Assembly: GCA_024196135.1 (NCBI GenBank)
Contig: JAMQCK010000156.1
Coordinates: forward strand, 1-47,981
DNA from: Pleurotus ostreatus/Saccharomyces cerevisiae fusant
Taxonomy: Eukaryota > Opisthokonta
Direction of reading: 5' to 3'
DNA: 47,981 nt
Of the stretch, positions 44,574-47,981 are shown in pieces (positions within the stretch are counted from its first letter, which is position 1; every line of letters starts with the position of its first letter). Below the pieces are notes generated by a model. It saw nothing but the letters and a program-made list of their open reading frames with translations. It had not been told where the DNA came from and made no database searches. Both the position numbers and the translations under genes were made by a program.

Positions 44574-45743
44574 ATGTCGTCGACCACGATCCTCATCACT
44601 GGCAGCGCGGGCTGGCTGGGCGGTATCGTGAGTATCAGCGGGACTTCCTAATCTACCGGGCGCTTACCGGCCACCTTACAGCTCTCGAAGGCGATCATCG
44701 AAGACGGCAAGACGCCCAACCCCCAGTTCATCCTCGCCGACATCGTCGAGCCGAAGCCGCCACAGGGCGTCAAGTCCGTCACCATCAAGGCCGACTTGAC
44801 GAACCGTGAGGAGATCGACAAGCTGTTCAACACCGAGCTCGGTATTCCCGATGTTATCTACTGCTTGCACGGTATCATGTCGCGCGGGTCGGAGGACAAC
44901 TTCGATCTGGGCGTGAAGGTCAACATCGACTCGATCCGCTACATGCTCGAGGCTGCGCGGAAGTACGGCGAGAAGCGCGGCGCGCCGATCAAGTTCATCT
45001 TCACGTCCTCGCTGGCGGTGTATGGCGGGCCTTTGGTGAGTGATTGATGGTGGAGAGAGGAAGAGGTAGACTGACTTGTGCGTTTAGCCCGAGGTTGTGA
45101 CCCCGGATACGATCGCGACGCCGGAGGGCGCGTATGGGATGGGCAAGCTCTCTTCCGAGCTCATGGTAAACGAGTACTCGCGCCGCGGATTCGTCGATGG
45201 CCGCATCATCCGGTTACCCACCATCGTCGTCCGCCCCGGTGTCCCCTCCGCCGCCACCTCCGCCTTCATCTCCGGTGCGTCTGCTCCTCTCTCTCCCCCT
45301 CCACATCGCACTCACCTTCTCCAGGTGTCATCCGCGAACCCCTAAAGGGCGTCGAGGCCATCTGTCCCGTCGGCAACTCCTTCGACTCTCCCGAGCTCGA
45401 GCTCGCCGCCTGGGTCGCCTCCCCGGAGACCACCATCAAGAACTTCGTCATCGCCATGCAGGTCCCCGCCGACAAGTTCCTCAAGCACACGCGCGTCGTC
45501 TGCCTCCCCGGCTTCACCACCACCGTCCGCGAGGAGATCGAGGCGCTGGAGAAGGTCGCCGGCAAGGACGCGCTCAAGCTCATCAAGTTCCAGGACGACC
45601 CCGTCAACCGGCGCATCGTGTCCTCGTGGCCCGCGCGGTTCGACAACTCGTACCCGCTCTCGCTGGGCTTCGTCGTGGACGAGGGCGGGATGGTGCCGAT
45701 TGTGCAGAAGTTTAAGCAGGATGTGGAGGCGGGGCTGGCATGA
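44574..45743 (+). CDS. DenD-like D-erythronate dehydrogenase (extended SDR)
   Basis: NAD-dependent extended short-chain dehydrogenase. DenD in bacteria oxidises D-erythronate to 2-oxo-tetronate. Four exons give 337 residues: 44574-44627, 44682-45035, 45088-45274 and 45325-45743. The Rossmann motif is GSAGWLG (10-16). The active site has FTSSLAVYGG and Tyr152/Lys156 in YGMGK. Family-specific stretches agree with DenD as I remember it: DVIYCLHGIMSRGSEDNFDLGVKVN, SSELMVNEYSRRGFVDGR, IRLPTIVVRPG, SGVIREPLKGVEAICPVG, SPETTIKNFVIA and VCLPGFTTTVREEIEALE. A general NAD-dependent epimerase is the alternative. The next bacterial pathway steps (OtnI, OtnK, OtnC) are not in this window. Confidence 0.87.
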
Positions 45744-46257
45744 AGATGGAATGTACAACAGTAGAACGCACATGGATTCCTCTATAGTATTAGTATTTAT
45801 CGGAAGGCCATACACAAAAATTGCGCAAGCATTGCAATCACTGCCAGAGCCGCACGAGCTAACGCAGTTCTGCTTCAGAACGTTCAGTTGAGTGGACGTG
45901 GGAGGTGGGAGTGAGTGTGAGCTCGAGGCAAGGTGTGACCGACCAGCAAATTTCTCATCGTTGTAGCTGAGGGGCACGGCTGACGCGGTGAATGAGAGCA
46001 CGGGCGCACGAGTATGAGTACGGCATTCGTCGAGGCGGCCAGGCGCTCCGCACACGTTGGCGCAGCAGCATGTCTGCGCTGGGTTCGACGCGAGCTGTAG
46101 GACGGGCACAGGGGTTTGCTCGGGTACAAGACATGGTGGTAGCAAGCAAGATGGTCGGGAGTAACGCGCGACGACTGATGCACGCATCAACAGGATTGTG
46201 GCGTCAATTACGTGAACGTGCCCCACGCGACGCGATCACTGCTTGCTTCCCTCCACG
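45744..46257. other. Intergenic
   Basis: 514 bp between the DenD-like gene and the F-box gene, both on the plus strand. No gene is seen; the F-box promoter is presumably on the right side. Confidence 0.5.
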
Positions 46258-47391
46258 ATGGACAACGACTCAGAGTCAGAGTACGACTCCGAAGCTGAAT
46301 GGTCATTTGGGACTGGGTCAGGTACGTCTCTAGTCATAATATTCTTCACAAAACTCAGCCATGCCGTATTATGCAGTGACAGACTCGGACGCATTTGACC
46401 AAGACTGGTCCTCGGACGAGGAATGTCAGTACTTCAGGCGATACCAAGACTATCTGAATCACTAACGCATCGTATCCTATAGTCACTGTACCCGAGTTTG
46501 GCAATGAAGACGACCAGCGCGTGCCAAATCTAGACGCCCCCAAACCCAACGGTTCAGGCGCCCTCGGCAAGCTCCTTTACGACAATCGCATACCACTTGA
46601 CATTGCGCTCGAAGTTCGTATACCTCATCATGTCACAGCTACGTACTGAGCACTCATTCACAGACCTTACAATACCTCAAACCCGGCGAACTTGTCGCGC
46701 TCGCACGTACCTGCAAGCAAATTCGCTCTTTACTACTCTCAGGACAGCTCACGCCGGTATGGAAGGCCTCTCGGGCCATGTACGGTATTCCACCACCACC
46801 TCCAGAGCGCTCGGAGATCGCTTGGGCGCAGTTCCTCTTCGGACGAAAGATCTGTCACGTACGTTCCTCGTTGGCTTAGCTGTCCGTCGCGTCCAACCGT
46901 TCTACAGCACTGCGAATGGGCCTCGGCCAAGGTGCCTGACTGGCAGCTGATGTGTCGTCTTTGCTCAGAATGCAAGCGGCTGAAGTGAGTTTCGTTTACA
47001 GTGCCGGATGGCAGTCCTGAGCCTGACCGAATCCCATCCACCAGCCTGGTCAACGCTAGAGCAGTCAAGTACGAGTTCAAGAATCACCACCCAGATCTTA
47101 CCAAGATGGTTTTGTACACGAACGGTGAGTATCAAGGGTCATTTTGCCCTTGAGAGGCATGTTCGCCCCTTGATGCGCATGCTGATCGCCATAGTCCGCA
47201 AACGCTACGCCCGAAGCGAGACCGCCTACTACTGGCGGGAAGACCTCGAGAAGGCGGGCGAAATCATCAAGACCCACGAAGCGGACATTGCCGCGGGCAA
47301 GCCTGGAGCTCAAGAGGCCTTCGAGACGTGTAGGGAATCTCGGATAGCCTTCGTGGAGGCTGTGACGAAGGCGCGTTGCTTCCTATTGTAG
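46258..47391 (+). CDS. F-box protein, C-terminally truncated
   Basis: Substrate-adaptor type protein for SCF ubiquitin ligase. Seven exons are in phase: 46258-46321, 46377-46424, 46483-46613, 46664-46858, 46908-46984, 47045-47124 and 47195-47391. The product has an acidic N-terminus, an F-box (IPLDIALETLQYLKPGELVALARTCKQIRSLLLS...VWKASR), a C-x2-C-type segment (CHHCEWASAK...CRLCSEC, probably zinc-binding) and a helical, charged end. About 263 residues are encoded. Agaricomycete proteins of this type usually run to 400-600 residues, with more helices and zinc-like motifs. Here the frame stops at a TAG (47389-47391) inside TTGTAGG, where repeat-like DNA starts. The gene therefore looks cut short, probably by an insertion. 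Confidence 0.75.
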
Positions 47392-47981
47392 GATTCTGGA
47401 TCAGCTGGACCACGCTACTACCGTACAGGCGCTTACTCCTTGTGATGCGGTCGTGCATCGAGGTCGCGTGAAGGAGCTCCGACTAGGTACACAGGAGGTC
47501 GGAACGGTGAGAGGCCGAGGAAGGGCGCCGTAGGGACGCCGTAGGGTAGTGAGATAGATGCCACTAGAGGCACTGTCGCCGCGTAGGCGCGATTGCCTCT
47601 CGTGGCACACGTAGCTAGGAGGCGCGAAGGCTAGGATGAGCCTCGCGCCTCGAGTAGTCGTAGTAGAATGGAAGGTTGGGCGCCCTCCGCTGGTGGTGAG
47701 ACCGCGGAGGGCGAAGCGCTGTATATGAGCCCTAGGCTGGTCCCTTAGGGACTGCAGAGGGCTGAGATGGAGATGAGCCCCGCGCTGGTCTGTGACCGCG
47801 CGGGGCGAGAGGCTTACGGGGAGCAGACGACGGAAGACAGAAGCAAGATGATATATTATGTAAGCGCTGACGCGCGTTCAAGAAAGGGCGCACGTGCGCG
47901 CGAGTCCATAAGGATCTACAAGTGACTACAAGATACGTAGGTTGATGAGCATGTCCGTGAGTAAGGTAACGCCATACCACA
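47387..47981. mobile_element. Possible LTR of a retrotransposon (right side open)
   Basis: About 595 bp with no coding potential. It is repetitive in feel (short direct and inverted GC-rich motifs such as GCGCGGGGCGAG and CCTCCGC/GCGGAGG) and contains a TATATGAG-like box near 47731. It begins TGTAGG and the window ends ACCACA, so the ends could be the TG...CA borders of an LTR. The start coincides with the break in the F-box frame. No primer-binding site, polyprotein or target duplication can be checked, because the sequence stops here. Confidence 0.35.

Noticed and set aside
47400..47981. CRISPR-like or rRNA-like repeat region
   Set aside because: The short GC-rich repeats are irregular in spacing and sequence, and the organism is a fungus; LTR sequence is more likely.

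Overview
The window is nuclear DNA from a filamentous basidiomycete, most probably an Agaricomycete of the wood- or litter-decay type. I infer this from the gene structure (many introns of about 50-60 bp with GTRNGT donors and short or no spacing to CAG/TAG acceptors), the dense two-strand gene packing, and families I know mainly from Agaricomycetes (DUF6698, DUF6534, DUF4449/DUF5923, a secreted GH43). All exon maps below were built by hand from splice signals, reading phase and remembered family motifs. No search was run.

Layout. 0-5.2 kb: the 3' part of a DUF6698 gene, a gene-poor stretch, and an AzgA-type purine permease (-). 5.2-9.8 kb: a gene-poor, repeat-derived block holding a 1,474-bp inverted-repeat transposon with a perfect 10-bp target duplication (7036-8509) and a frameshifted DUF4449/DUF5923 pseudogene. 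10.0-18.9 kb: SigF-like NTF2 protein (-), MDR oxidoreductase (-), C2H2 zinc-finger protein (+), AlkB-like dioxygenase (-) and secreted GH43 arabinanase-like enzyme (-). 20.0-25.3 kb: DUF6534 seven-helix membrane protein (+) and an unrecognised Ser/Thr/Pro-rich protein (+). 26.0-31.6 kb: dihydroxyacetone kinase (-) and a dihydroxyacetone-synthase-like transketolase (+), head to head. 32.2-37.8 kb: TFIID subunit TAF11 (-) and a large membrane-anchored amidohydrolase (-). 38.2-45.8 kb: MFS anion permease (-), a small class II aldolase (-), an RpiB-type isomerase (-) and a DenD-like D-erythronate dehydrogenase (+), the last two head to head. 46.2-48 kb: an F-box gene whose reading frame ends where repeat-like sequence, probably an LTR, begins.

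Main biological point. Between 26 and 46 kb there are six genes of small-sugar and C1-C4 metabolism: dihydroxyacetone kinase, dihydroxyacetone-synthase-like transketolase, class II aldolase, RpiB-type isomerase, D-erythronate dehydrogenase and a carboxylate-type MFS permease. Two pairs are divergent. This could be a partial xylulose-monophosphate (formaldehyde assimilation) module, or a catabolic route for C4 sugars and sugar acids (erythrulose, threitol, erythronate) or for apiose. Two housekeeping-type genes lie between the parts, so the cluster is loose and its function is inference. Other notable points are a set of micro-exons (4 to 18 nt) needed to rebuild four genes, and one GC-AG intron.
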